The notes under the pieces: generated by a model
What the model saw: only the letters and a program-made list of their open reading frames with translations
Told to the model about the DNA's origin: nothing
The model's database searches: none
DNA from: Holacanthus passer
Lineage: Eukaryota; Chordata; Actinopteri; Pomacanthidae
DNA: 64,000 nucleotides
NCBI GenBank assembly: GCA_025331565.1
Contig: JAFREQ010000040.1
Location: 1,133,501-1,197,500 of the forward strand
Direction: 5' to 3'
Position numbers and translations under genes: made by a program
Part shown: positions 24,472 to 37,400 of the stretch, one piece after another
Layout: each line of letters begins with the position of its first letter
Numbering within the stretch: position 1 is the stretch's first letter

Positions 24472-24584
24472 TTTCCATTAATTAAAGTCAATTCATTCAA
24501 AGTCTCGGTTGGTTTTAGCTGCAAGTTTAGTTGTGATTTTAGCTGGATTTTAGCCACGATTGTCCACATAGGAAAGGCCTTTTT

Positions 24585-26360
24585 TCAGAAGTGTGCACTC
24601 CTCCTCCTCTGCTCCAGCACCCATCCGGCAGGGTTCATGTCCAGCTTCAACATGCTGAGCACCCAGGGGTCCTGCTGCGCCCCTCGAATGAACTCCTCCA
24701 GGTTGATATGACCTGTGGAACAAGAAGGGATTCATGTTCAGTCCCTCTGTCTGATGTCGCTCCTGAAATGCATCCAGTGAATTGTAAAAGTAACATGTGA
24801 CCGAATGCTCACCGTCTCCATCGCTGTCGACGGCCAGTAATATTCGATCCACAACCTCATCTACTGTCAGCTGTGAATCATCCTCGTCTGTCTTTGTGCC
24901 TTTCTTTATCCGGTAGAGGCTCTAGATGGAAAAAAGAAAAACATTTCATGTCACAGAAAATGTTATGATGTCGGTCCTTGGACACTTTAATTAATATACT
25001 ATCTCATATTGTTTTGGAAAAAAGCTCACAATGAATTGACACAGACACACAGAAAAGACACAGATTCATATGTTGAGTGTTAAAATACACAATAATAAAC
25101 TGATATTAAAGAAATAAATGTTCCTTCTGCACATACTTTATTAAACTGCTTTTATCTCAATGAAAAAAAATGACAAAGAGGATTTGGAATCCACCTGAGA
25201 CATCATGGTTTACAATGGCTGCTCCACCAGAATGCACATGTTGACATGTCGCACCTCTAATGAGCTGCTGGAGTGATGACAAAATGGTGGCGCTAAATAC
25301 CGACTCGACAAGATAATCTTCATTATGACCAGTAACAAATATTCTATATCTCCATTGAAACAGAACTTGTCCTCATTTGTCCATAGCTTATATATTTATT
25401 TTGTCCTTATAGAGAATGATTCCCTGCTTCTTCCTTTTGTCTTTGTCTCAGCTTGAGAATCATATAGTACATGTGATTAATAAAGCTGAGAATAAAAAAA
25501 CTGTTTTTTTGTTTAATATATATATTATGATGAATTTAGTCAAGGTTGAAAAACAAATATAAAATTTTATTATTAAAATTATTATTAAAATTTTGATTGG
25601 ATTAAATTAGATTCATGTTGGACATGTCATGGACAGAAAAGCACATATGGATATAATAAATTTTGAATGCTGGCTCACACTCGCAAGCACTTTTCACATT
25701 TCAGAGAACGACAGTGGATATGGGAGAACGAGAAGGGGAAGACTCATGTCCTATAGATACACTGAGCTGCTTTCATTTAGTGCTTAAAGTTGGACTTGAA
25801 ACTAAATGCTCTTCTGTAAAAGGGAAACTTTCTGTGAGGGAACCCTGTTTTTCCTGTTTAGTATTTTAGTTGCATCCAACACGCACAAGACATTTTGTTG
25901 TAGTCGACTTATTGGTGCACTTACATCAATTATTGACCGTAGCTCAGACCTGTCCACGTAACCGTTGTTGTCTTGGTCGTACACCTTGAACGACCAGCGC
26001 AGTTTATGCTCCAGGTCTCCCCGGAAAACGAGATTCAGTGCTGCCACGAACTCGAGGAAATCAATCGTATTGTCCTGAAAGGCAGGATGAATGAGAACAA
26101 CTGGGTCACATTTTGGTAAAGACGTACAGTAAATGAGGTTGTAACAGCTTTCACTCGCTCACCCCATTTCGGTCAAAAGCTCGAAACATGTTCTCCGCGT
26201 AATCGGACGCTTCCCCCGTCGGGTCCACTCCAAAGAAACGCTTGAACTCGTGCAGAAAGAGCAGTCCGCTCGGGCACTCCATGACAAACTTTTTATACAT
26301 GTCCTGAATTGCTTTGACATCAATCTCCTCGCTGTTCTCTGTTTGCTGCGTTTGCCCCAT
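24585..26360 (-). CDS. Guanylate cyclase-activating protein (GCAP), gene A, 4 exons, 194 aa
   Basis: Same family and job as the neighbouring GCAP gene at 21398-22789: calcium-dependent control of retinal guanylate cyclase. Exons: 26163-26360, 25925-26074, 24813-24921, 24585-24712, with intron phases 0, 0, 1 identical to gene B. It starts MGQTQQTEN (Gly2 myristoylation site). EF1 is the non-binding Cys-Pro type (MECPSG, 27-32). EF2 loop 63-74 (DRNGDNTIDFLE), EF3 99-110 (DQDNNGYVDRSE), EF4 148-159 (DSDGDGHINLEE) all look able to bind calcium. The last residues are EQRRRSAHF, shorter than in gene B. The promoter shows a TATA box and CRX-like sites. It probably belongs to the teleost cone-type GCAP expansion, but paralogue number needs a tree. 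Confidence 0.95.
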
Positions 26361-26465
26361 GGCTGGCTCCTCATTTAACAGCCCATCGTCCTGCAGCCTT
26401 TGGGGATGTGCTCCACGATGGAGTGGCCCGACTTGAAATAGGCATCTCATACTCTTAGGCGTTTT

Positions 26466-26537
26466 TTTTATAGCCCTGTGGAATCCCAAAGCTCCAGTTT
26501 GCATATGACACAGGTGATTAGTGCGGCCTCGGGATTA
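26466..26537 (-). promoter_or_regulatory. GCAP gene A promoter: TATA box with CRX/OTX-like sites
   Basis: On the minus strand GGGCTATAAAAA gives a TATA box at 26466-26472, about 105 bases before the ATG, so a leader of roughly 80 bases is expected. Upstream, TAATCC (minus strand, 26532-26537) and CTAATC (minus strand, 26517-26522) are CRX/OTX core motifs. This is the expected arrangement for a photoreceptor gene. Motifs are direct observations; use is inferred. Confidence 0.6.
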
Positions 26538-26539
26538 CT

Positions 26540-29500
26540 ACGGTTTTACCTTGGTGGGGTTTCCTCTCTCTGACTTAATAAGATCTACAGCTAAATGTGA
26601 GTCTAGGCCAAACTGGTCTGAGTGACAGGCGTTATTCCAACCTGCAAATTAAAGGTATCTGTATTCCAGTAGTGTTGTATCCAGTATATTAACACAGAGT
26701 GAATATTAAGGAAGTCATGGAAGGCAATACATTTATAAGACTAGGTTAGCCCAGTTTGAGTGTGAATGCAACGTAAATCAACATGAATGTGACATTCTCT
26801 CTATATAATCACTTTGCTTTTAACACACATTAGGTACATTTTTAAAATATATGATTAGTCCTGTTTATTTGTGACGATTACAGCTGCATTTTTAAATTTT
26901 TATTAGAAACTCTACAACAAGCTGAAAACACAACATCTGACATGTTTTCACCAAGTTTTTATTGGGACTGTTTTAGGAGAAAAAAACAAAAACCTTCTTA
27001 CTCATCTAGCAGACACATTCATTTGTACTCTTTGCTTTTACAGTCTCCACCAACTCCAGAGAAAAAGATCTGGCTCTTCAGCTGCTAGTTCCACTTTCTT
27101 AACCGGAGAGTTTCTAAATTTGAATGTCTGATGTTTAAAGCTGTGTACCAGAGATTTCTCCCTGAAGACACCTGAATGATGACTAGAAAACCAAAACAAG
27201 CTCTGGGGAGCTGTTATACAGACACGTGTCCATGTTTCCATGAAGTTGTTTGCCAAATGGCTGATGTCCAAGTCTGTTACTGTCCTCAATCAGCTGTGGT
27301 GTTGTTTTTCTGTTCAGGAAAAAAAAAAAAAAAGAAGAAGCTAAGAGACTAAGACGCTCTAGGTCGTGCTAATTTGGAATTGGTATCTCAATCTCTTTTA
27401 ATTAGATTGCATTAACTCCACAGATAGGAGAGAGAGGCAAATCCTGCAGAGGGGATGGACTGAGACGATTCCTCTGTGTGTCCAAATTAATGAGTGTGCG
27501 ACAACTTTTTCAGGATAGTTGATGGTAACTTGCTGCAATACTGCAATTTTATTCAAGTGTCCAAAGCTGTTCAGAGATACTGTACTTCTATAGTTATTCA
27601 TACTCACTTTATGTTACTCTGTTTTTAAGTTCTGTTTTTCAGATGTGTTTCTGAGGAGGCCGAGGTTTCACCCTGTCTTTGTCACATGACTATAGAAAAT
27701 AAAACTGGACGCAAAATTGCATTTCAGAGAGAGTCATTTTTACTTACAGTAGATACAATGAAACTATTTTACACTGAGCAGCTGTGTAGTTGCACAAATG
27801 ATTAAAAAACAGCCTTAAGGCCAATCACACTAAATAAATGAGTTGTTATACAATGACCTGCTAAAGAGCTGCAGCCTCTGTGACTTTGTTAAACAGTGTT
27901 TGACTTCTTCCCCACGAGGCCGTTGTTTCCTGCCGGTCAGGATGAGCCGCTACAGAAATGTAATTAATGATGCCACATGTAAAGTTTGGGGTTCATTTCA
28001 TGCCAATGTCTCAGTGGTTAGTTGGCACTGTATTAACAGAGTGATCCGCACCGAAATCCCTGCAAGGTGATTAGAAGTTCCCAAGATTAACGCACAACAG
28101 GAGGTTCACGACAATGATGGATGTAACATGTATTTCAAACAACCTGTAATTAAATGTCTCTCATGATGATATAATGTATTTTGGCTTTTCATGCTCACAT
28201 GTTTGGTATTCACATTGTGCAAACTCTGGATGGATGATTCTTTAGCAGCATCTTTGCAGAATAACGTTGATATGAGGTTGAATAAGGTCGCCAGCGAACA
28301 AATAGCGAATCTGCACTGTAACAACGCCCTGTTGCTCGTCAAGTTCAAACAAAGTTCATAGTTCACTTTCTTTGGTGCTGTAATCTTAGACCTTTTGTTG
28401 ATCTGATTATGCAGGTCTGTCAGACCTGATCCGTAAATCTTATTGCACCAAGTTCTGTACGCTTCAGACTTTCCATTAAAATGGCTCCAACACGCCCATG
28501 TCACGAAATGGACAACAGATCGTGATTGTGGGACGTCCTTCAGCTTCTCACATAGCTCAAACTCTTCTGTCTGGTTTTTACTTGATGACGGACCACTGTT
28601 TCGTTGAACTTATTAACTGAAGCTCTGACACTGTTGTCGAGCTCAGGAATCACTTAAGACATGGTAATGGGTTTGGAGAGTGACCTGTATAAATAAACAG
28701 AGGTCTGCGCTTTAATCCCATATCTTCATTTGCGGGATAATGTGTGACTCTCCTTCATGTTGGTTGTCTTAAACTGGCATTTATTCTGCATCACCTTTAC
28801 TGTTACCATGTTTATTAATGCTATTATTACTCATCATGTGAACACTGACGTCAAACAAAAAGATTTTTAGTCAAAATGAGTTGAGAACACTTTGCATATC
28901 CTGTTTGATTTATCCCAGACATGCAAACCTTTCCCATGTCTGTATTTTACAAATAGGTGCTTGTGCTTTAAAGTTTGCATTACTTTGTATGAGGTCTTAT
29001 AATTTATAAAATAGATTTACTGGAATAAATACGAAGAGTCCTCTACTCTCCTCTTGTCCATTGGGTGGAAAGCAAAGTTATTTTTCACACTTAACATGAT
29101 GCACACCACAGCAAAAAGCAGGACAAACTAGCTGAGGTCCTTAATAGATTGAAGGCCAACCTGTGAGGTGGATCGAAATTAATGGCTCCATCGTGGCCGA
29201 GTTTGGAGACGGTTTTACTCTTACTTACTAGTGCGACTCTAAGAGGATTTGATGAATGGCATCATGGCTTCTTCCATTCACATCTTTTATCAGGTGCCAA
29301 AAAAAAGGGGGAACAAGTAGAAAGAAAACAAGATTATTTGTTGTAGGATCGTGACATTGTTAATAGCAACGTGCTATGATTCATATATATTTCCACACCA
29401 CTCTATAGATTTAGTTTAATTCTGTAGGTCATTCTATTAATAATGTTAGAACAATTACATAGCACGAACCAGTGTAGCAAAACAGCATTTATAGCAATGC

Positions 29501-32500
29501 CTGTTTCTAGACAGGCCTTTAAAATACAATCTTTAACAGTCTGGTCACACTCGTTAAGGTTAATGTTCAGGTTAACGTTAAGGTTAAGGTCTGTGTTTGG
29601 GTTCATGATTTGTTGGTCCTCTTCCTAATTATGTTGAACCAAACGGGGTCAAACAAGCCTAACAAGCTTAGGCTCTCGACGGAGGGATTCTCCTCACAGC
29701 GGTCTGACCTCCGAGTTCTCTGCTCGTCTCATATGAACTCTGCCATCTGTCCATTGATACATAATGTAAAATTAAGCCGTTACATAATATTTGACGTCTA
29801 CTTTAATTTTCTTTTTCTGCATGAGTTCAACGTCAGTAGTTGCACAAGTCAATTAACTTCTACCTCTTGCTGATTGATTGCTGATTGGATGGCGTTACAC
29901 TGCACTGGTGTACCTAATAAAGTGGCCACTGAGTGTATAAATTCAGTCATTAGAGTATATTTGAGTTCAGGACAGGTGCTGGTCAGACTGTAGAATTTAA
30001 AGCCCTCCTTTTTTTGTTTATTACACCTCTCATTACAGCCTATAACATGTATTCCACAAAACTGACTTATCCAGATGATACTTTTAAAGATATGGTGATT
30101 TGTGTGGGAGCATAAAGATCAACGAATGATAATTAAAAAACACAGTTGAGGTTGAACTTCAAGATTATGTCCACTAGATGGTGACATTAGTTCACTGTTG
30201 GAGCTCTTGAGCTGCACATTGTAGATACAGTAGGATTTACATTACACAAGTCATTGGGAAGAAATTAATACATCTATTACTTAATAATACGAGCGTCTCA
30301 AGAGTCACCAAATTAACAGTAATGTAATTCAGAATGTAGATGGGATTAGATGATCAGTGTTGGCACCAGTTGCACATTATAAAGTGTAAATTTCTTATTG
30401 CTTTCACACCAAATTTAACTTAAACTAACTCTAATTAATTGCATTAGCCTACTGTCATATGCATTTTTCAGCATGCTCATTGCAAAATATTGCATGTTGT
30501 CATAAATATGTCTAAATTAATTAGCATTATATCACATGATATATGCATATAATAGCATATACTGTTAAGATAATGCTAACTGATTCTGTAGTGCAACCTA
30601 TCATGACCAATTTAGTTAACGAGGTGCATTTATTGGCGTACACTAAAGGCTGTTCTTACTGTTTCTGCACTGTTTTATTCACTGATGATGACGATAAAAC
30701 TGTTTTTGAAAAAAATCATCAGAATAAAGAACCGTAGAGTGAAAATATTTTGTTGAAATTAACTGTGTAAGACTCAACACATTAAATTGTTACTGCAGAT
30801 CTGATTGTTTAAACGATATATTCTAATAGGTCTTGCATCTTGTATTTCAGATCCACTGCTAATGTCGTCTATACTAACTCTCTCAGAAATATATTCAAAA
30901 CTGCTAAAACAAAGACGTAACCTTAAGGTCCACTAACTCTCTGTTTCCACATCGTCCTCGATGAATGGACATTGTCGTCAGTTGCCATATGAACATGAAA
31001 CTGTGTTCATGTGAATAAATACAAAATAATGGACCCATGCACACATATCAGTGATAAACACTGACTTGCGAGTGGACACGTGTGAAGACACTTGAATGGC
31101 TTTTTGCATAATGCTGTTGTTGATCCCAGCTCCGAATCACAGCACTGGCCAATATTTTCATACTACTTCATGTTGTCTGCACTTTAATGCCACTTGGTGG
31201 TGACAAAAAATCGCATCAGTGGCAGCAGCGAAGCTCCATTAATCATACCTTTTTCATCTATTACTCGTATCTCATAAGAGCTTTCTGCACTTGCTAGTTT
31301 TCCTGCATCCGTTACCTTCTGTCAATACAGGCGGAAGCTCTTTTTTTTTTTTTCTTCCAAGGCTCAGATGACACATAGTGGGCTGTAAATTCTTTTGATA
31401 TGAGGAAGCCTTCAATATGTTGTATAGAGCAAGTCACTCTTATCATCCACTTTATGCATCTTAGATATAAAATACTTAATTTCAAATATGAGTTTACGCA
31501 TTAATGTGAGTAAAATCTGTTCAAGACAGAGCTTCAAGACTGACTTATCTTAGAGGAGGAAGGTTTGCCACCTCTCCTTCTTCTTGAGGTGAGAGCGAGG
31601 ACAAGAGAGTTTTTGATACGTAACTGAATATTGGAAAGGGTTTCGATATTCATTATCTACAGTACCAGCTGACACACACTGCTGCAGTGTCCACATATCT
31701 GCGCCTCCTCTCAGTCTCAGTAATGCCTTCTTCTCCGACAGGTGTGTCACGGTTTTGGTGCCGCTTCAGATTTACGTTAAGTTGATTAAAATTAAATAAC
31801 AGACTTTTTTCAACATTGTGTTTCTCCAGCCTTTTTTTTCCAGCAGAGGTCAAATGTGTCACTATTGCATCTGTCATTCTTTTCTCCCATAATGCAACGC
31901 GTGACCGGCTATCTAAGTCTGTTTTACATCAGTTACTCAGAGTGAAGCTTTAACACGGACATTTAAGTGTCAATAGCAAGTCTGAATTAAAGTTATACTT
32001 AAGTTTAAGGTCTGGACCTTGGTCTCAACTCAGTTTTGACCAAATATGTAGTTATTGCATTTGGCCTTGTAGGACAGAAGAGCCGAACTCAAGCAAGTCC
32101 ATCAAGTCTCCGAGTTAAGTCAACTATTGGATTGATAAAAACAGTATATACATCAGGGTTAACATTACTGTGTCACTTGCTCGCTGGTGACTTCAAATCC
32201 AGGTTCATGAAGACAGACAAGAATCTGACATGTGGAATAAAATCCTCAAATATGCAACAAAGTTCTAGATCGCATTATGCTTCTATGTTCTTCCTCACAT
32301 ATATATATTTTTTTGTATCCGGAGGCTTTTCAGTCCAGATTTATTTGTTCAGAGTTGTACTGTTTTGTTGGGTCTCGCTGCTCTTCTGAATCCTGTTTTC
32401 AGCAGCATCAGTCATGAACATCTCGCAGCTAAAGAGCCAGAAAACAGAGCTAAAAAGGGAGTTAACTTTATCAAGCCATAATATATCAGATCTTTGAGTT

Positions 32501-33937
32501 TGAGAAAGTTTCCATTCTTCCCATTGTGTTTAATAACTGTATAGAAGAGTGTTTTAATCCCCTTTAAACTAACAGTCCTTGACATCCTGAAATGAGGAAA
32601 CAAAGAACAGGTGTTTAAATCTCCCTCCTTCAAATGAGAGGATGTTGATTATTTTTATGGTTTCAAAGAGATTAATGTTGATTTCTCAGTTAATGGCCAG
32701 ATCCATCAGTCGTTTAATGACAGAAATGAAGGTCGATGCTGTGTTTCTTGGGACCCCCCCCCCTCCAGGATCTGATGATGAAGAGTCTGTGGAGGTCAAT
32801 GGTCAGCGCTGCACGGATGATAGGAGGACACATTGATTTTTAATTTCTCTCTGCACAGCGCTCTGTCAACACACGGTCCTCATGCTTCCTTGTTCTGATT
32901 CCTTTTCTTACTCACACACACACACCAATCTAAAGTATTCCAAGGACATGGCAGATGAATTCTCTTGCTGCTTTCACAGCGGAGGTCCCTCGGTCCTTCC
33001 TGCATTTTATCACATCCCCATTTCTCATGTGCAATGAACAACAGTCAGAACGGGTGACATTGAACAATATACTGTGCTTAATAAACTTCAGGCTTCATGG
33101 AGACTTGTGCTCTCCTGAGATAGCTCGGGTAATGTGCCACTTAAACATGAAATTTCCTACCTTTTCTTGATTATGGAAGAAAATATTTGACTGCATAAAT
33201 CATCGCTTCACACATTCAGTAGAGTCTAATCATCTCCCCAGCTGGTCATTACATTCACTGTCAGCTTTGATCTGGGTAGAACTGTTTGTCATAGATCCAG
33301 ACAAAGGTCAAATTGTGGCCTGATGGTGGAAGAAAGCGTTTCACAAATCACTGGCTTTCTTTATCAGCGGAGAATGAATGTGCACAGAATGGTTTGCGTC
33401 TTCACGAGTGACGAAAGATATATCCATTCGAAAACATTTGGTGGGAGAAGATGAAAGGTCACACGGTCGCCCACATCCACTGGTGTTTTCCTTGAGCTCT
33501 CTATATAAACTGTATGTACACTTATATTTATATTATTTAAAAAATATGCTTTTTTTCTTGCTCAAGTGAACGCTGACCAGAAACATTTATAGATGTTGTT
33601 AAAAGAGTTGGTTCATTTTGCTGCTCCATATTGAACTGTGTTCTTGCAGAGCGAGATTCCCTCGACTTCCAAGGACGCACTTTGTCACTTTTATGTTCAT
33701 GTTTGGATTTGACATTTGTTTTTGCACTATTCTTTGTCTTGTGTGGTTTGTTGATCTTCTGCTGCTCTGACATGCAAATATCCTCCTGAGGACAAAGAAT
33801 GTATTCTACAATTTCATTTAGCAGATGATTTTATTTAAACGATGAACATTTTGACAAAACGCAAGAATCTAGTCAGGAACAACCTTGGTAAGTGTCACAA
33901 AGTAAAGTTCAAGTGTGATAGGACTTTTTGCAGTCTA
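26540..33937. other. Gene-free stretch upstream of the GCAP pair
   Basis: No exon supported. AT-rich DNA with repeat fragments: about 27040-27120 (reverse copy of the 4783 family), about 29880-29940 (GTGTACCTAATAAAGTGGCC repeat end), about 32405-32455, and a hexamer-like GTTAAG cluster at 29553-29590. Open frames up to 132 aa here have no recognisable family and lack splice context. Confidence 0.5.
29890..29940 (+). repeat. End of a dispersed repeat with GTGTACCTAATAAAGTGGCC
   Basis: The phrase GTGTACCTAATAAAGTGGCC followed by ACTGAGTGTA is a well-known end of an interspersed repeat in fish and other aquatic vertebrates. Only the end can be outlined here; the left limit is unclear. Confidence 0.6.
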
Positions 33938-34431
33938 TTAAGTGTGAAGGTGTTCAGTAAAGAGCTGGGTCTTTAGTCTGCAGATCGAACAGTTTGGTGA
34001 CTCGTTCCACCACCGGGGAACCACAGAGGAGAAGAGTCCAGCTACCGACCTCGGGCCCTGTTGTCGTGGTTGTATCAGGTGCCATTCGTTGGGCGTGGTG
34101 AGTGGGAGGGAGTGTAGATCTGAATGAGGGAGTCCAGGTAGGAAGGTAGGTGTGACGTGCTGTTTTCGGCAGGTTGAAAACCAGATGTGCTGCATGCGGG
34201 GAGTCCTGCCAGTGAGGAGCTGCAGTGGTCGATGCGTGATATTACGAGAGCCTGTACCAGGAGTTGTGCTGCATGTTCGGACAGGAAGGGTCCGATCTTC
34301 CTGATGCTGCACAGGGCGAATCGACATGACCGAGCAACAGAGGCCACGTGGACCTTGAAGGTTAGTTGGTCATCAATCATGACGCCCAAGTTTCTGGCAG
34401 ACTTTGTTGGGTTGAGTTGGGTTGATTCCAG
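33938..34431 (-). mobile_element. Decayed L2/CR1-like LINE, 3' end of reverse transcriptase
   Basis: On the minus strand the segment starts ..RNLGVMIDDQLTF and passes through ALVISRIDHC and LAGLP to RWWNES and LKTQLF near the end. These are the C-terminal landmarks of the reverse transcriptase of L2/CR1-type LINEs of fish. Pieces lie in at least three reading frames (34075-34431 in one, later parts in others), so it is broken by small indels. It is 5'-truncated, as usual for LINE copies. Confidence 0.85.
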
Positions 34432-37400
34432 CTAGACACTGATTTCTTCTTGTATAAAAGAACTATCTGTCCTCCTACTTCTGATGGCCCTTAACAATGA
34501 TTGTCCAATCACAGCTTGAGCGCCACAGCAGGCTTTGTCATGCCTTCTCTGCATGGTGAAGTGGTGTGAATGACTCTAATGAGAGTGACACTCAGTAGGT
34601 GCCCAAACAACAGCAGCAAAAATAGATCCACATTATAAAGTTTACTGCCCATTCTTGCTTTACAGCCACTTCCTTTTTGGGACAGTGTTTCATTTTTCAC
34701 AAAAGGCCTTTGAGCACCTTTGATACCTTGTAAATAGTGAATGCAGTTATTTTGGGTGTGTGCCTCAGAGTGTCAGTGTGTGTTTATGTGGCTTTTTTTT
34801 TGTGCAAGGGGATAAGAGGGAAGGTTTGGGTTGAGAGCTATAGGAAAATCTGAATCATTTATACGGCTTGATCCCAGCAGCATTGCTGAGCGAAAGCAGG
34901 AAAAACACCCATAGGTGCGTGGGGGACGGTACAGAGAGAGAAATCAAACTGAAGAGCAACAGAGCAGAAACATGGGCCAGTTCTGAACAATATCCTAACA
35001 TCGTGTTCACACTCTCTCATTGGAGTCCAATTGATTTCATCTCCTGAAACGCCTCCTCTGGATTTGGAATCATGTCTTTATCTGTGTTAGTCACTCGTAG
35101 TCATATATTTTCGTCCAATGGCATAAAATCGCAGATTAACACCAAATTTTAATGAGCTGTTTCTTCGCCCAGGGCCTACAGGTCTGCCAAATTTCACTGA
35201 AATACAGTCAAACGGTTTGCAGGTATTATACTGACAGATGGAGACTAATTAAATGGGTAGAAGCCTCCTTGCCAGAGGTGAATCTTAGATCTGAAAATGT
35301 AGGATTGTGCTCAGATCCTCAAGATAATTCTCCAGGAGTTTAAAGATTTACTCAGAAACAACAACAAATCAATACTGAAATTCTGAAGAAATGGAAAGTG
35401 AAGAGAAACCTGCGATTGTTTCCTCTCAGCGTCTGCGTGTGTGTTCATGTGTATGTGGGAAAAAAAGGCCTCATTATTCTCGAAGAACAGTGAAAATCTC
35501 ATGGCTGTCATTTATATCCCATTTACACAATGTTTTTAGTCATCCGACTTTTTTCCACTCCTTAACAGCCCAGTTTTGATCTTCGCACTCTTGTGTTCAT
35601 CGCTGACAACATCAGAACTCAACGCGGGCTTCAGTGGTGTCTGTAAGTTGTTTTATGAGTTTTTGTAAGCCCTTGAAAGTTTGTAGGTAAAAGTGTTTGC
35701 TGATGTGATGACACCAGAAGCTCCAACTGTGAGGCCATGTTTTAAAATGTATTCTCACACCAAACACTAACTGATGCTAGAAAACGAACACACCTGGATT
35801 TTTGTATGTAAGCGTGTGTTAGTGTATTGAAGACCGAACTGAAATCCCAAAGTTCATTAACGCTTCCATGTATCTGCTGTCGCTCTATTCAAACCTTAAA
35901 ACGCCGTCATCATGGTGATATGACTGGATCAACTGGCAGGTCTTAGCCGGCAGCTCACAGACCAGCTGTGTGATTAATTATTGATTCGAACCGGGGTTGC
36001 CCGCTCTGTCTGACGAGCTCACTCTGACAAACCTCACGCCACGAGAGGAAGCGACTAAAGCCACTCTGAAAAATACTACGAGGGCGATTTGGGCTTCCTG
36101 TGCACACGTGACCATGTCTGAACGTCAGGGTTTTCCCCGCAATTCAGCATCAAGACCAGTCCGGAAAAATTAGATTGTTCTTTCTTTTCAATTTCTGTAT
36201 TCGTGTAATGAAAGTTTAAAATCATACTAATAATGTTTGGCATTGAATTTTATCCAGCTTTGCAGATACATGAACATGTGATGAGCCATTTGTTGCCCAC
36301 AACTGTGCACGTGTAGGATCCTGTAGCTTGAGTTTCATGAATTACTTGCAGCCAGAAATGTGTATTAGTTTTAAATTTCCTGCTCCAGTGAAATTAGTCA
36401 ATTAAAATTAATTAACGTTCTGTGCTTGACCAATAAACTGAGATTCCAAGTTTAACAGTGATAACATTTGTAATATTATGGCAATCAAAAATGTGTTTTT
36501 CCATCTCAAAGGTTTTATACTTTAAAGAGAGATTGTTGTTCCCCTATGACATAAACTAACACATCTGGAAGGAAAACCACCAGAAATATAACCATAATAT
36601 AATTAAAGATGCAGGATCGTCCTGCAAAAACATTGAACCTGAACATAATTCAAGTTCATCCGGCAACAAACGAAGGGACGTAAAAGCACGATATGACTGT
36701 TTACTTTGTGTTTGTCGCAGCGAAGGATAAAATGTAAAAGCTGTGGATTTATGTGGACAAGTTGTTTAAAAAAATCTAGAAGGGTGTGATGAATTTCCTG
36801 AAAAACGTTCTTGGCTTGTGTTGAGATCTGTTGCTAGTCGAGAAAACAGTCACTATCATTATTGTCACCAGGGGACGGCCACTATCAGCAAATTACCAAA
36901 TGAGCTAAATTGAGTCTGAGCAAAGATTAAAGATTATAAGTCATTTGTTTGGATTGAAAAATTACTATGACATTAAGTCACGACACCCTGTTTTACTGTG
37001 ACCGGCTGCCGATGTGTTATTTCCTCTCGTACTCTCTGTCTCTCCATGTCGCTAATTCGCGCCCTTGAGTAAATTGCGCAAAGCCGTAAGCCAAATGTAA
37101 GCCTTTGTTGATGGGCTGTGGAGGAGAAAAATGATTTTCTGCTGCGAGTTTCTCTTTGGTGAAAAGAGCAGGGTGCTGTTAAAGAGGATTAAAGGCAACA
37201 GGGCTTCCAACTGGAGTCGGCTTCCACTGTAGCCCCGGAGTCATTAACGCAGAGCTGAGATATCACAGGAAACTGTACGTAGGTGTTTCTTTACACCGTC
37301 AACCCATCGAATATTTACACTGCAAGAAACAGGATCACCAACTCAAAATGGGAGAATGAGAAAAAGATTTTCACCTGAGAAAAAGTTGGCTAAAGTTTCC

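Larger units (their letters stand above)
22790..24584. other. Region between the two GCAP genes
   Basis: It holds the presumed promoter and leader of GCAP gene B (to about 23100), an ATA/GTA microsatellite at about 23283-23311, a TTTG run at 23406-23430, AT-rich unique DNA, and the 3'UTR of GCAP gene A with AATAAA on the minus strand at 24466-24471, about 115 bases past its stop. An acceptor-like TTTTTACTGCAG ends at 22814 just upstream of the GCAP B ATG, so a leader intron is possible. Confidence 0.5.

Noticed and set aside
28106..28504. 132-codon minus-strand frame
   Set aside because: No family resemblance and no promoter or splice signals; probably chance.
35940..36060. Possible tRNA on the minus strand, with GGTTCGAATC at 35983-35992
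   Set aside because: A B-box-like word and a D-arm-like stretch are present, but the T-stem does not pair and no acceptor stem forms.
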